Assembly: GCF_009664855.1 (NCBI RefSeq)
Contig: NZ_CP045928.1
Coordinates: forward strand, 3,327,186-3,391,185
Length of the DNA: 64,000 nucleotides
Direction: 5' to 3'
DNA from: Flavobacterium sp. SLB02
Lineage (GTDB): Bacteria > Bacteroidota > Bacteroidia > Flavobacteriales > Flavobacteriaceae
Made by a program: the position numbers and the translations under genes. This document shows, in pieces, positions 9,933-18,300 of the stretch (its first letter is position 1; every line of letters begins with the position of its first letter). The notes below the pieces were generated by a model that was given only the letters and a program-made list of their open reading frames with translations, searched no databases and was not told where the DNA came from.

Positions 9933-10322
9933 ATGTTTACAATCGAACAAATAAAAGAAGCACATGCCAAAGTACAAAGCGGTGCAGATTTTCCAAATTA
10001 TATACAAGACCTGATTATTTTGGGTGTAAAGGGATATGATACCTTTGTCAATAACGGAAATGTGGAATATTACGGAGTAAATAATTACAAAGTTTCGGCT
10101 GAAGAAAAATATCCTGAAATTCAGGTCGCTCCCGTGGCCAATAAAGAACGTTTTATCGAATTTCTGGTAATGCATCAGGACGGTCAGACCGATTATTTAA
10201 CGTTCTGCAATCATGCCGCTCAATCCGGAATTGCCAAATGGCGTGTCGATATTATCGAAATGACTTGCACCTATTTCGACAAAGCTAATAATGAAATACT
10301 GATCGAAAAAATCCCTGGTTAA
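9933..10322 (+). CDS. DUF1398 family protein
   Basis: A 129-residue soluble protein of the DUF1398 (YbcV-like) family, recognised by its overall pattern: MFTIEQIKEAHAKVQSGADF at the start, the G-V-x-x-Y-D-T-F-V segment, and the C-terminal WRVDIIEMTCTYFD. No function is established for the family. It lies 21 bp upstream of the ThuA-domain gene on the same strand, so the two may share a transcript. Confidence 0.75.
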   Translation: MFTIEQIKEAHAKVQSGADFPNYIQDLIILGVKGYDTFVNNGNVEYYGVNNYKVSAEEKYPEIQVAPVANKERFIEFLVMHQDGQTDYLTFCNHAAQSGIAKWRVDIIEMTCTYFDKANNEILIEKIPG

Positions 10323-10343
10323 AGATAATCTAAATCAAACTTC

Positions 10344-11177
10344 ATGTCCAAAAGAATTATTCTGATTGCGCTGTTGTCTATTTGCTTTATAGGTTTTGCC
10401 CAGCATAAAAAAGCAAATCCTAAATTTAAAATAATCGCTTTTTATACCGCCAAAAATGATCAGGCACATATCAGTTTTGTACATGAAGCCAATAAATGGT
10501 TTGCTAAAGTAGCCCAACAAAATCATTTCCAGTACGATTCAACCAGCAATTGGGATAATTTAAACGCCCAGTTTTTATCGAAATACCAAGTCGTTTTATT
10601 TTTAGATACAAGACCCGAAACAACAAGTCAGCGGGAAGCTTTCCAGAAATATATGGAGAATGGCGGCGGTTTTATAGGGTTTCACTTTTCGGCATTTGCA
10701 CTAAATGATTCTACTTATCCTCAAAACTGGAATTGGTACCACAATACTTTTTTAGGATCAGGCGAATACGGCAGCAATACATGGCGGCCAACATCGGCAG
10801 TTTTACGAATCGAAAATCAGCATCCTGCAACTAAAAACATTCCTAAAACATTCAAATCGGCACCAAACGAATGGTACAGATGGAGCAATGATTTAAGAAA
10901 AAATCCGGATATCAAAATCCTTGTTGCGATCGACCAAAGCAGCTTTCCGTTAGGAACAGGTCCAAAACAAAACGAAATTTGGCATGAAGGTTATTATCCC
11001 GTAGTCTGGACCAATAAAAACTACAAAATGCTTTATGTAAACATGGGACACAATGATATCGATTACGAACACGGAACCAATAAAACGCTTTCGCATACAT
11101 TCGAAAACGAATCACAAAGTCAGCTAATTCTAAACGGATTGCTTTGGTTAGGTAACTCGAAAAAGCAATCAAAATAG
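10344..11177 (+). CDS. Exported ThuA-domain protein
   Basis: A 277-residue protein with a signal peptide (MSKRIILIALLSICFIGFAQ) followed by a ThuA-like (trehalose-utilisation) domain. This is a class I glutamine-amidotransferase-like fold that is common in Bacteroidetes sugar-related proteins. Supporting segments are VVLFLDTRPETTSQREAFQKY, GGGFIGFHFSAF, and the C-terminal PVVWTNKNYKMLYVNMGH with HTF. The presumed site is periplasmic. The biochemical activity of these domains is not well established. Confidence 0.85.
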   Translation: MSKRIILIALLSICFIGFAQHKKANPKFKIIAFYTAKNDQAHISFVHEANKWFAKVAQQNHFQYDSTSNWDNLNAQFLSKYQVVLFLDTRPETTSQREAFQKYMENGGGFIGFHFSAFALNDSTYPQNWNWYHNTFLGSGEYGSNTWRPTSAVLRIENQHPATKNIPKTFKSAPNEWYRWSNDLRKNPDIKILVAIDQSSFPLGTGPKQNEIWHEGYYPVVWTNKNYKMLYVNMGHNDIDYEHGTNKTLSHTFENESQSQLILNGLLWLGNSKKQSK

Positions 11178-11216
11178 AGCAATCAAATAAAATTAATACC
11201 AGGAAAATATCATTTA

Positions 11217-12023
11217 ATGAAAAATAAAATTGTCTTCGTTTTTTTTACACTTTTAGCATTCTCTTGCAACTCAAAACAAGAAGAGAATAAAACAAACACT
11301 GTAAATAATACTAAAAAAGAAACGATAAACGATACTACTTCAACAGCTAAAACAGCAGATGCAGTTCATTATCAAATATCAGTTTTTGATGATCCAAAAT
11401 TTGCAGACAGAATAAAAGGAGATAAAGAAAAATTAAAAAAACTTTCACAAGAACAGCTTTTTTCTGAAATGAGTAGTAAATCAATAGTAAAGTTAAACGA
11501 AAAACAACAGCTTTTTTTCAACACAAATTCTAATTATGAATTACTTTGTTTTGCAAAAGGCAATCTATTTCAGGAAAGCAACAACGATTATGTTTTTATT
11601 GTTTATGACAAAGAAAACATTAAAACTAAAATTTTACTTTATAATGATAAAACCAGCCAATACGCTGAACTTTTTAAAGATATAAAAGTAGAAAACAGAT
11701 TAGAAAATGCAGATTGCGGAAGTTATTCCTTTGGAACCCTTGATTATCAATTTGCAATCGAACATTTGATTATGAACGAAGGTGCACTTAAAATAAACCC
11801 TCAATATTATTTAGAAGATCTTCCTTTAAAAATTACTGACATATCAAAAGATGACAGTTTTGTGCTAAAGGAAGGATGTTTTGCAAAAAATGCTTCACGA
11901 AAAAATTTAGCCAACACGCTTTGCATTTCTACAAGCCCGGTGTATAGTAATTGGGAATGTTTGCAATACAACAAAACAAACAATACTTTTTTTATTTTTT
12001 ATAGTCAGGCTTTCGCCGATTAA
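11217..12023 (+). CDS. Hypothetical lipoprotein
   Basis: A 268-residue protein with a lipoprotein signal (VFFTLLAFSCNSKQEE, lipidated Cys at about residue 17) and then a Thr/Lys/Asn-rich linker. A globular domain of about 210 residues follows, in which I recognise no family. It sits 39 bp after the ThuA gene on the same strand. Probably outer-membrane or periplasm anchored; function unknown. Confidence 0.7.
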   Translation: MKNKIVFVFFTLLAFSCNSKQEENKTNTVNNTKKETINDTTSTAKTADAVHYQISVFDDPKFADRIKGDKEKLKKLSQEQLFSEMSSKSIVKLNEKQQLFFNTNSNYELLCFAKGNLFQESNNDYVFIVYDKENIKTKILLYNDKTSQYAELFKDIKVENRLENADCGSYSFGTLDYQFAIEHLIMNEGALKINPQYYLEDLPLKITDISKDDSFVLKEGCFAKNASRKNLANTLCISTSPVYSNWECLQYNKTNNTFFIFYSQAFAD

Positions 12024-12072
12024 TCTCAGATTAAAAATAAATATTACAAGAACAAAAAGTAAATAAATCAAC

Positions 12073-12918
12073 ATGTCAGCTAAACTTTCTCCCATTATAA
12101 ATCCGGATGAACTTTTAAACATTAAAGATTCGTCTGAAGTTATTTTAATCGATTCCAGAGCCGGAATCAATGCTCAGGAAAATTATAAAAAAGAACATCT
12201 TAAAGGTGCTCGTTATGTCGATTTAAATCAAGATTTAGCAACAGTTAAAAATCCGGCAAACGGAGGCAGACATCCTTTGCCTTCTTTAGAAAAATTTTCT
12301 AAGGTACTTTCTAAACTTGGTATTTTGCCTTCGAGCCATGTGATCATTTACGACGATAAAAACGGATCGAATGCAGCAGCAAGATTTTGGTGGATGTTAC
12401 GCGCCATTCAACATAAAAAAGTTCAGGTTCTCAACGGAGGTTTACAAGCCGCAGTAAAAGTAGGCTATCCATTAAGTTCGGCTATTGAAACTTTTGAACC
12501 AACCGAAAACTATCCAATTGCTAAATGGAATTTGGCTCAGGCCGATATTGAAGAAGTCGAAATAGCCCGAAATAACAAAGAAAATATCGTAATTGATGTA
12601 AGAGATAAAAACCGTTTTGATGGTCTTACAGAACCGCTGGATTTAATTGCAGGACATATTCCGGGCGCTATCAATGTTCCGTTTAGCGAAAACTTAAACG
12701 AAGAAGGTTTTTATAAATCGGCTGATGTTTTAGCAAAAAAATATACTGAAATTATAGGCGACAAAAAGCCTGAAAATATAATCGTGCATTGCGGTTCTGG
12801 AGTCACAGCCTGCCATACGTTACTCGCGATGGATTATGCAGGACTTTCAATTCCTAAACTATACGTAGGATCCTGGAGCGAATGGTCCAGAAATGATCGC
12901 GAATTAGCAACTAAATAA
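12073..12918 (+). CDS. Sulfurtransferase, two rhodanese domains (SseA-like)
   Basis: A 281-residue tandem rhodanese. Such enzymes move sulfane sulfur from thiosulfate or 3-mercaptopyruvate to acceptors. The inactive N-terminal domain has VILIDSRAGINAQENY and HLKGARYVDLNQDL. The C-terminal domain has GHIPGAINVPF and the active-site loop HCGSGVTA with Cys at about residue 240. CGSGVTA is the loop type usual for 3-mercaptopyruvate sulfurtransferases, so that activity is plausible. It is followed by an inverted-repeat region. Confidence 0.92.
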   Translation: MSAKLSPIINPDELLNIKDSSEVILIDSRAGINAQENYKKEHLKGARYVDLNQDLATVKNPANGGRHPLPSLEKFSKVLSKLGILPSSHVIIYDDKNGSNAAARFWWMLRAIQHKKVQVLNGGLQAAVKVGYPLSSAIETFEPTENYPIAKWNLAQADIEEVEIARNNKENIVIDVRDKNRFDGLTEPLDLIAGHIPGAINVPFSENLNEEGFYKSADVLAKKYTEIIGDKKPENIIVHCGSGVTACHTLLAMDYAGLSIPKLYVGSWSEWSRNDRELATK

Positions 12919-12935
12919 AGCATTGGCTTTAATAT

Positions 12936-13073
12936 TTAACACATAGAAACATAGATTTTATATGTGTAAAAAAAGAATACAAAAATAAACATGTTTCTAA
13001 CACATAGCTATGTTTGTTTAAATAAGTGAAACGCCTATTCTTACATTACAAAAGCTATGTTTCTATGTGTTAA
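12936..13073. repeat. Inverted-repeat element with 19-bp perfect arms
   Basis: TTAACACATAGAAACATAG (12936-12954) is repeated as its exact reverse complement at 13055-13073. Between them lies the perfect palindrome ACATAGCTATGT (13002-13013). The element ends just before the ABC gene start at 13108. The short inserted structure with terminal inverted repeats is MITE-like, but no transposase or target duplication was seen. Confidence 0.7.
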
Positions 13074-13107
13074 GAATACAGACAACAGTTTAAAATACAA
13101 ATACAAA

Positions 13108-14349
13108 ATGCAACACTGGGACATACTTTTATCGAATCAGGTAAACAAAAAAGCCTTTATAGATACTTTGCTTTCCGGCGAAGCCAAAGGAGAATTAGCC
13201 GTTTTTAACAACCAAAAAGGCATTCTGTTTTCAGACATTGCCATAGAGAAATTCATCGAAAAAGAATACCAATACGACATCGTAGAAGCCTCTCCGCAAT
13301 CTCACAGACAATTGAGAACTTTTTCGTCAGGCGAACGCAAAAAAGAATTTCTAAAATACTGTATCAATCAAAAACCCGATTTCATTATTTTCGATAATCC
13401 TTTTGATCATTTAGATCAAGCATCTCGCGTACTTTTGGCAGAATCATTAAAAGATTTAACGGAAGATATTGCCATCATTCAAATCGTAAATCGTGTAATC
13501 GACGTATTATCTTTTGTTCCCCATAAAGCTCAAATCAAAGACAATACGTTTGAATTACATCCACTCTCACAAACCTTAAATCATTATAAAACCCTAAACA
13601 CATCGGCAATTCCAAAAGCAATTGAACCACATTCTTTCCACGAAAGTGTATTAATCAAAATGGAAAATGTTTCGGTAAGTTATGACGATCGAAAAATTGT
13701 AGACAACATTTCATGGACCATAAAACAAGGTGAATTCTGGCAATTAATAGGACCAAACGGCTCCGGAAAAAGCACCATTTTATCCTTGATTACAGGAGAT
13801 AACCCAAAAGGTTTCGGACAGGATTTGCATTTATTCGGAAGAAAAAAAGGAACTGGCGAGAGCGTTTGGGATATCAAAAAACAAATCGGAATCTTCACCA
13901 CTTCTATGACAGATCTATTTCAAAAAGGTCACACCTTAGAACAAATGATTTTATCCGGTTTCTTTGACTCTATTGGGCTATATACAGAACCAACCACTTT
14001 ACAAAACAAAACAGTAGACCAATGGCTGGAAGTAATTGAAATGAGCCATTTAAAAAAGAAACGTTTTATCGATCTTTCAATTGGTCAGCAAAGAGTCGCG
14101 TTGATTGTTCGTGCCGTTTTAAAACATCCACCGTTATTAATTCTGGACGAACCAGTAGAAGGTTTAGACGACGAAAATGTCGATTTAGTAATTCAGCTTA
14201 TCAATACCATAAAACAAGAAACAAACGTGAGTATTTTATACGTTTCGCATCGTATCGAAACTGGCCTTGCTCCTACTTCGGTTTTTGAACTTTTACCTTC
14301 CCCAACAGGATCAATCGGTAAAATAAAATACCATTCTGAGCCCAATTAA
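13108..14349 (+). CDS. ABC ATPase with two nucleotide-binding halves (ModF-like)
   Basis: A 413-residue protein made of two ABC ATPase halves and no membrane segment. The C-terminal half is intact: Walker A GPNGSGKST (about residue 215), signature LSIGQQR (about 325), Walker B LLILDEP (about 347) and an H-loop (YVSHR). The N-terminal half keeps a signature-like TFSSGERKK and a Walker-B-like IIFDNPFDHLD, but the expected Walker A region reads SNQVNKKAFIDTL and lacks the P-loop glycines. The start at 13108 is chosen because the upstream in-frame ATG at 13057 lies inside the inverted repeat. ModF/PhrA-type proteins are the closest family I recognise; the role is unknown. Confidence 0.85.
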   Translation: MQHWDILLSNQVNKKAFIDTLLSGEAKGELAVFNNQKGILFSDIAIEKFIEKEYQYDIVEASPQSHRQLRTFSSGERKKEFLKYCINQKPDFIIFDNPFDHLDQASRVLLAESLKDLTEDIAIIQIVNRVIDVLSFVPHKAQIKDNTFELHPLSQTLNHYKTLNTSAIPKAIEPHSFHESVLIKMENVSVSYDDRKIVDNISWTIKQGEFWQLIGPNGSGKSTILSLITGDNPKGFGQDLHLFGRKKGTGESVWDIKKQIGIFTTSMTDLFQKGHTLEQMILSGFFDSIGLYTEPTTLQNKTVDQWLEVIEMSHLKKKRFIDLSIGQQRVALIVRAVLKHPPLLILDEPVEGLDDENVDLVIQLINTIKQETNVSILYVSHRIETGLAPTSVFELLPSPTGSIGKIKYHSEPN

Positions 14350-14359
14350 AAACAAAAAA

Positions 14360-14974
14360 ATGAAAATCAGATATATCTCATTATTAGTAATACCACTAAT
14401 AATCGCCTCATGTTGCGGTACCATTTCAACAGTAAAGAAAGCGTACACCATTACCGAAACAAAACCATTAAAATCCAATTGGAAATTTAATTCAAAAGAA
14501 TGGTTGCTAAAAAAAGATACCTTAATAGGAACAGGCGGTCCGATGCATTGGGGCGTAATAGAATCGAAAAAACAACTCCCTGAAAATTATGAAATCGATT
14601 TTAAAGTAAACATGACCAAAGAATCGCTCTTCGAAATCATGCTCAACATCGATAAAGAAAACTACATCAGAACCTATCTCTACCAAATCGACCAGAATAT
14701 CGTAATTGGAAGAGGCGTTTACAAAGAAGGAAGTGATGAATATGAAAAACGAGGCGGCCCAACTTTGTTCAAAAAACCTATGAAATTAGAAAACAACAAA
14801 TGGTATTCCGTACAAATAAGAGTCTTCAACAATCAATTGTTCTTCTCAGTCGATAACGAAACCTTCTTAGAATGTTCCCTTGAAAAAAGCAAACTAAGCC
14901 AACAAGGCAAACTAGGTTTGCTAACCAATGGCGAAGCCAAAATCATAGACCTTACCGTTAAAAACATTGAATAG
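14360..14974 (+). CDS. Lipoprotein with DUF1080/LamG-like domain
   Basis: A 204-residue lipoprotein (signal ending LIIASCCG, lipidated Cys near residue 17). The mature part looks like a jelly-roll beta domain similar to 3-keto-disaccharide hydrolase (DUF1080) or concanavalin-like folds. Features are WGVIESKKQLPENYEIDFKV, NKWYSVQIRVFNNQLFFSVD and a closing GKLGLLTNGEAKIIDLTVKN. It starts 11 bp after the ABC ATPase stop, so co-transcription is likely. Assignment is by fold pattern only. Confidence 0.65.
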   Translation: MKIRYISLLVIPLIIASCCGTISTVKKAYTITETKPLKSNWKFNSKEWLLKKDTLIGTGGPMHWGVIESKKQLPENYEIDFKVNMTKESLFEIMLNIDKENYIRTYLYQIDQNIVIGRGVYKEGSDEYEKRGGPTLFKKPMKLENNKWYSVQIRVFNNQLFFSVDNETFLECSLEKSKLSQQGKLGLLTNGEAKIIDLTVKNIE

Positions 14975-15027
14975 ATTTTTTAACCATTAAGATATTAAGA
15001 AAAATTAAGCCCTAACTAGTAAAAACA

Positions 15028-15052
15028 AAAAAGCTCTAAATTGGAGCTTTTT
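15028..15052. terminator. Bidirectional terminator between convergent genes
   Basis: AAAAAGCTC (15028-15036) and GAGCTTTTT (15044-15052) form a 9-bp stem with a 7-nt loop. T-rich on either strand, it lies between the plus-strand lipoprotein gene and the minus-strand rluD. Confidence 0.8.
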
Positions 15053-15096
15053 AATTATAAGAAATTATCTCATTTTCTAATTGACAAATTATCTAA

Positions 15097-16140
15097 TTAG
15101 TTCTCCTCCTCTTCCATATTATGCGTCTTTCCATAATTGCGCCATTTCTCTATACAATCCTGAAAATCCTGAGGTAATTCAGTATCAAAACGCATCATTT
15201 CGCCAGTCGTAGGATGTACAAAACCAAGCGTTTTAGCATGCAGCGCCTGACGTGGCAACGCTTTAAAACAATTATCAATAAACTGTTTGTATTTGGTAAA
15301 CGTAGTTCCCTTCAAAATCAAATGACCGCCGTAACGTTCATCATTAAAAAGCGGATGTCCAATATGTTTCATATGGGCACGAATCTGGTGCGTTCTTCCC
15401 GTTTCCAATTTACAGGAAATCAAAGTCACATAACCAAAACGTTCCAAAACCTTATAATGCGTAATGGCAGGTTTCCCAATTTCAGGATCAGCAAAAACAG
15501 CCATTTGCATACGGTCTTTCAAGTGTCTGGCAAGGTTTCCTTCGATCGTTCCCTCCTCTTCGGCAACATTTCCCCAAACAAGGGCAATATATTCACGTTC
15601 AGAAGTTTTAGCCTCAAATTGTTTGGCCAAATGCGTCATCGCCGCTTCTGTTTTAGCTACTACCAAAAGTCCGGACGTATCCTTATCGATTCGGTGAACC
15701 AAACCAGGGCGTTCGCTGCTGTTCATTGGTAAATTATCAAAATGATGCGCCAAAGCATTCACCAAAGTCCCTGTATAATTTCCGTGACCCGGATGCACTA
15801 CCATTCCCGGCTCTTTGTTGATCAACAACAAAGCATCATCTTCATACACAATATTCAACGGAAGATCCTCCGGAAGAATATGATTTTCGTATGGCGGATG
15901 CGTTAACATCACCGTTACAACATCAAATGGTTTAACCTTATAATTTGATTTTACCGGAATATCATTTACAAAAATATTTCCTTCAGTTGCGGCGTTCTGA
16001 ATTTTATTTCGCGTCGCATTCTGAATCAAATTCATTAAATATTTGTCAATACGCAAAAACGCCTGACCTTTAGGGACTTCAAATCTAAAATGTTCGAATA
16101 ATTCGTCTTCCAGATCTAAATTTTCATTACTATTGTTCAT
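15097..16140 (-). CDS. rluD: 23S rRNA pseudouridine synthase RluD-type
   Basis: A 347-residue RluA/RluD family enzyme that converts uridines of 23S rRNA helix 69 to pseudouridine. An N-terminal S4 RNA-binding domain (LRIDKYLMNLI... to about residue 80) is followed by the catalytic domain with the motif VHRIDKDTSGLLVVAKT (catalytic Asp near residue 153) and GRTHQIRAHMKHIGHPL. The start overlaps the end of the upstream PASTA gene by 11 bases, suggesting translational coupling. In flavobacteria this gene commonly sits near ddl, as here. The exact target (RluD or RluC type) is inferred. Confidence 0.92.
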   Translation of the reverse strand: MNNSNENLDLEDELFEHFRFEVPKGQAFLRIDKYLMNLIQNATRNKIQNAATEGNIFVNDIPVKSNYKVKPFDVVTVMLTHPPYENHILPEDLPLNIVYEDDALLLINKEPGMVVHPGHGNYTGTLVNALAHHFDNLPMNSSERPGLVHRIDKDTSGLLVVAKTEAAMTHLAKQFEAKTSEREYIALVWGNVAEEEGTIEGNLARHLKDRMQMAVFADPEIGKPAITHYKVLERFGYVTLISCKLETGRTHQIRAHMKHIGHPLFNDERYGGHLILKGTTFTKYKQFIDNCFKALPRQALHAKTLGFVHPTTGEMMRFDTELPQDFQDCIEKWRNYGKTHNMEEEEN

Positions 16141-16753
16141 CTTTTGGGGTTTCAGTAGTTGGCGCAGCTAAACTGTCTGTCGCCTGACTTTCATCTACAT
16201 AACTTGCTTTTCCGTCACCTAAAACCAAGTCGATTTTAGAAGCTTTCAGCACACGGTCTCCTACTTTTAAGTTTCTACCTTTATAACGCATCTCCAGAAC
16301 CATATCTTTTCCAAGATTAGGAATATACGTAATCGTTCCCTGCTCAAGCCCTAGAGCCTTCAAAGTCGGAACCGCCTCACGATACGTTTTCTCGATCAAA
16401 TCAGGAATTTTAACAGATGAAAATCCCGATGCATTAATTTTAATATATATTTTTCTTCCCACTTTTACCTTCGTTCCCGGCAACGGATCTTGCTCAACAA
16501 CACTGTATTTAGGAAATTCACTTCTATAATCAACACTATCCAAAAGCACATAATCCAGATCCAGTTCGTCCAGTTTTGCCTCAACTTGTTCCTCCGTCAA
16601 TTTAGACAAATTCGGAACCGCAATTTCATGTCCATGATCAGTTGTAAAAGTCAGCCAATGCATAAACAGATAACCCAAAACAGCAATAATAGCAGCCGCA
16701 ATCAGGATTTGTACAAAAAACACACGGCTTGTTAAATACTTACGTAAAGTCAT
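16130..16753 (-). CDS. Stand-alone PASTA-domain membrane protein
   Basis: A 207-residue protein with one N-terminal transmembrane helix (about residues 11-30) and an extracytoplasmic part holding at least two PASTA repeats (about residues 42-110 and 112-180; e.g. VPNLSKLTEEQVEAKL, VVEQDPLPGTKV, IPDLIEKTYREAV). PASTA domains bind muropeptides or uncrosslinked peptidoglycan and are usually fused to Ser/Thr kinases or PBPs. Here there is no catalytic domain. I chose MTLRKYLTSR as the start, rejecting a 24-residue upstream extension. Neighbouring ddl supports a cell-wall role. Confidence 0.85.
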   Translation of the reverse strand: MTLRKYLTSRVFFVQILIAAAIIAVLGYLFMHWLTFTTDHGHEIAVPNLSKLTEEQVEAKLDELDLDYVLLDSVDYRSEFPKYSVVEQDPLPGTKVKVGRKIYIKINASGFSSVKIPDLIEKTYREAVPTLKALGLEQGTITYIPNLGKDMVLEMRYKGRNLKVGDRVLKASKIDLVLGDGKASYVDESQATDSLAAPTTETPKDEQ

Positions 16754-16906
16754 AAATTTATTTTTAGTTGTCGCAAAGATAAAGCTATTTCGTTTCAAAA
16801 AAAATGATAATTTTGTTTTAAGCAAGAAAGTCGCACGATTGTCATCCTTATTGAAAATAAAGAGCTTTTGGAAATTTGGAATTTCAAAATTGGAATTTTA
16901 ATTTAA

Positions 16907-16989
16907 AGGAGCTATTTCCTGCTGTCCGCTGTATCTTTTCCTGGCTAAAGAAGCCAGAAAAAGGATACCGCTCCCATCAGGGCTAGGGC
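16907..16989 (+). repeat. GGAGCTATT repeat element, copy 2
   Basis: Starts AAGGAGCTATTTCCTGCTG and ends CAGGGCTAGGGCT. The inner hairpin is CTGGCT-AAAGA-AGCCAG, flanked by ATCTTTT and AAAAGGAT. The ends match copies 1 (2023-2104) and 3 (45320-45355), but the inner hairpin sequence is different. Same strand as the other two. Confidence 0.8.
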
Positions 16990-17031
16990 TTTAGGATTTA
17001 TAAGAAGATTTTTGGTACTATTTGTCAGGCT

Positions 17032-17123
17032 GAGCGAAGTCGAAGTCCCGCAAGAAACTCACGCAAAGTTTACCTGGCATATGGAGCTACTAACGGAGAT
17101 CCCTCGTTCCTCGGGATGACAAA
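17032..17123. repeat. Dispersed repeat with TTTGTCA / TGACAAA ends
   Basis: Begins TTTGTCAGGCTGAGCGAAGT and ends CCTCGGGATGACAAA, so the termini are inverted 7-mers. The left-end sequence recurs at 18301-18335. From memory, sequences of this type (GCTGAGCGAAGTCGAAG and TCCTCGGGATGACAA) are abundant between genes in Bacteroidetes genomes. Their function is unknown to me. Confidence 0.7.
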
Positions 17124-17259
17124 GCAAACGAAATGGCAAGCAGATTTTACAGATTGAAACAGATAAACACAGATTGAATTAAAATTTAATTCGTGAATTC
17201 GTGACCAAAAACCTGAAACAGTTAAACAAATAAACGATTAAACATATAAACAATACAGA

Positions 17260-18231
17260 ATGAAAAACATAGCCATCATCATGGGCGGATACTCAAGCGA
17301 ATACAAAATTTCGCTGATCAGCGGAAACGTCGTTTACCAATATCTTGACAAAACAAAATACAACGGATTCCGTATTCATATTTTCAAAGAAAAATGGGTG
17401 TATGTAGACGAAAACAATGCCGAATTTTCAATTGATAAAAACGATTTCTCAGTAACCGTAAACGATCAAAAAATTACTTTCGACTGTGTTTTCAATGCCA
17501 TTCACGGAACTCCGGGTGAAGATGGATTAATGCAGGCCTATTTCGAATTACTAGGAATTAAACAATCGTCTTGCGATTATTACCAAGCCGCATTGACCTT
17601 CAACAAACGTGATTTATTATCGGTTTTAAAACCATACGGAATCAAAACGGCAATCTCGTATTACCTAAACAAAGGTGATGTTATCAATACAGCCGAAATC
17701 GTAAAAAAAGTAGGTTTACCGTGTTTCGTAAAACCAAACAAAGCCGGTTCAAGTTTCGGAATCTCAAAAGTAAAATCTGAAGCCGAATTGCCAATCGCAA
17801 TTGAAGTAGCTTACAAAGAAGACAACGAAATCATCATCGAAAGTTTCCTTGACGGAACCGAAGTTTCTGTTGGAGTAATCAATTACCAGGGCGAAATTAA
17901 GGTTTTACCCATCACTGAAATAGTTTCCGACAATGATTTCTTCGACTACGAAGCCAAATACGAAGGAAAATCACAAGAAATCACGCCAGCCAGAATCTCC
18001 GACGAACTAACACAAAAAGTAGCAGAAACAGCCAAACGTGCTTACGAAGTCTTAAAAATGAAAGGTTTCTCAAGAAGCGAATTCATCATCGTAGACAACG
18101 AACCGTATATGCTGGAAATGAACACAATTCCAGGTCTAACCACCGAAAGCCTTATCCCGCAACAAGCACAAGCCGCCGGAATCTCGCTACAGGATTTATT
18201 CACAAACGCGATCGAGTTAGCTTTAAAATAG
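17260..18231 (+). CDS. ddl: D-alanine--D-alanine ligase
   Basis: Cytosolic ATP-grasp ligase that makes D-Ala-D-Ala for peptidoglycan precursors. The 323 residues show the N-terminal IIMGGYSSEYKISLISG, the loop NAIHGTPGEDGLMQAYFELL, ATP-binding CFVKPNKAGSSFGISKV, the EVSVGVI segment and the metal-binding end MLEMNTIPGLTTESLIPQQA. Length is slightly shorter than E. coli DdlB family members with extensions but normal for Bacteroidetes. It follows the divergent PASTA-rluD pair and is followed by a terminator built from 8-nt repeats. Confidence 0.96.
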   Translation: MKNIAIIMGGYSSEYKISLISGNVVYQYLDKTKYNGFRIHIFKEKWVYVDENNAEFSIDKNDFSVTVNDQKITFDCVFNAIHGTPGEDGLMQAYFELLGIKQSSCDYYQAALTFNKRDLLSVLKPYGIKTAISYYLNKGDVINTAEIVKKVGLPCFVKPNKAGSSFGISKVKSEAELPIAIEVAYKEDNEIIIESFLDGTEVSVGVINYQGEIKVLPITEIVSDNDFFDYEAKYEGKSQEITPARISDELTQKVAETAKRAYEVLKMKGFSRSEFIIVDNEPYMLEMNTIPGLTTESLIPQQAQAAGISLQDLFTNAIELALK

Positions 18232-18234
18232 TTG

Positions 18235-18290
18235 CTAAGATACTAAGGTTCTGAGATGCTAAGTAACTAAGATCTCAGAACCTTTTTTTA
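18235..18290 (+). terminator. ddl terminator formed by an 8-nt repeat array
   Basis: CTAAG/CTGAG units start at 18235, 18243, 18251, 18259 and 18267, exactly 8 nt apart. Within the array AAGGTTCTGAGAT (18245-18257) pairs perfectly with ATCTCAGAACCTT (18272-18284), a 13-bp stem with a 14-nt loop followed by a T run. It therefore looks like both a member of the octamer repeat family and an intrinsic terminator. Confidence 0.75.
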
Positions 18291-18300
18291 ACTACAAAGT

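Larger units (their letters stand above)
16754..17259. other. Intergenic region full of repeat elements
   Basis: Divergent spacer between the PASTA gene and ddl. It contains copy 2 of the GGAGCTATT element (16907-16989), a TTTGTCA...TGACAAA element (17032-17123) and degenerate CAGATT-type repeats (about 17150-17180) followed by AATTCGTG repeats (about 17188-17205). No ORF or RNA gene is evident. Promoters for both flanking genes are expected here, but none could be assigned with confidence. Confidence 0.6.

Noticed and set aside
13057..13107. Longer N-terminus for the ABC ATPase
   Set aside because: The upstream ATG lies inside the 19-bp inverted repeat, so the extra 17 residues are repeat-derived.
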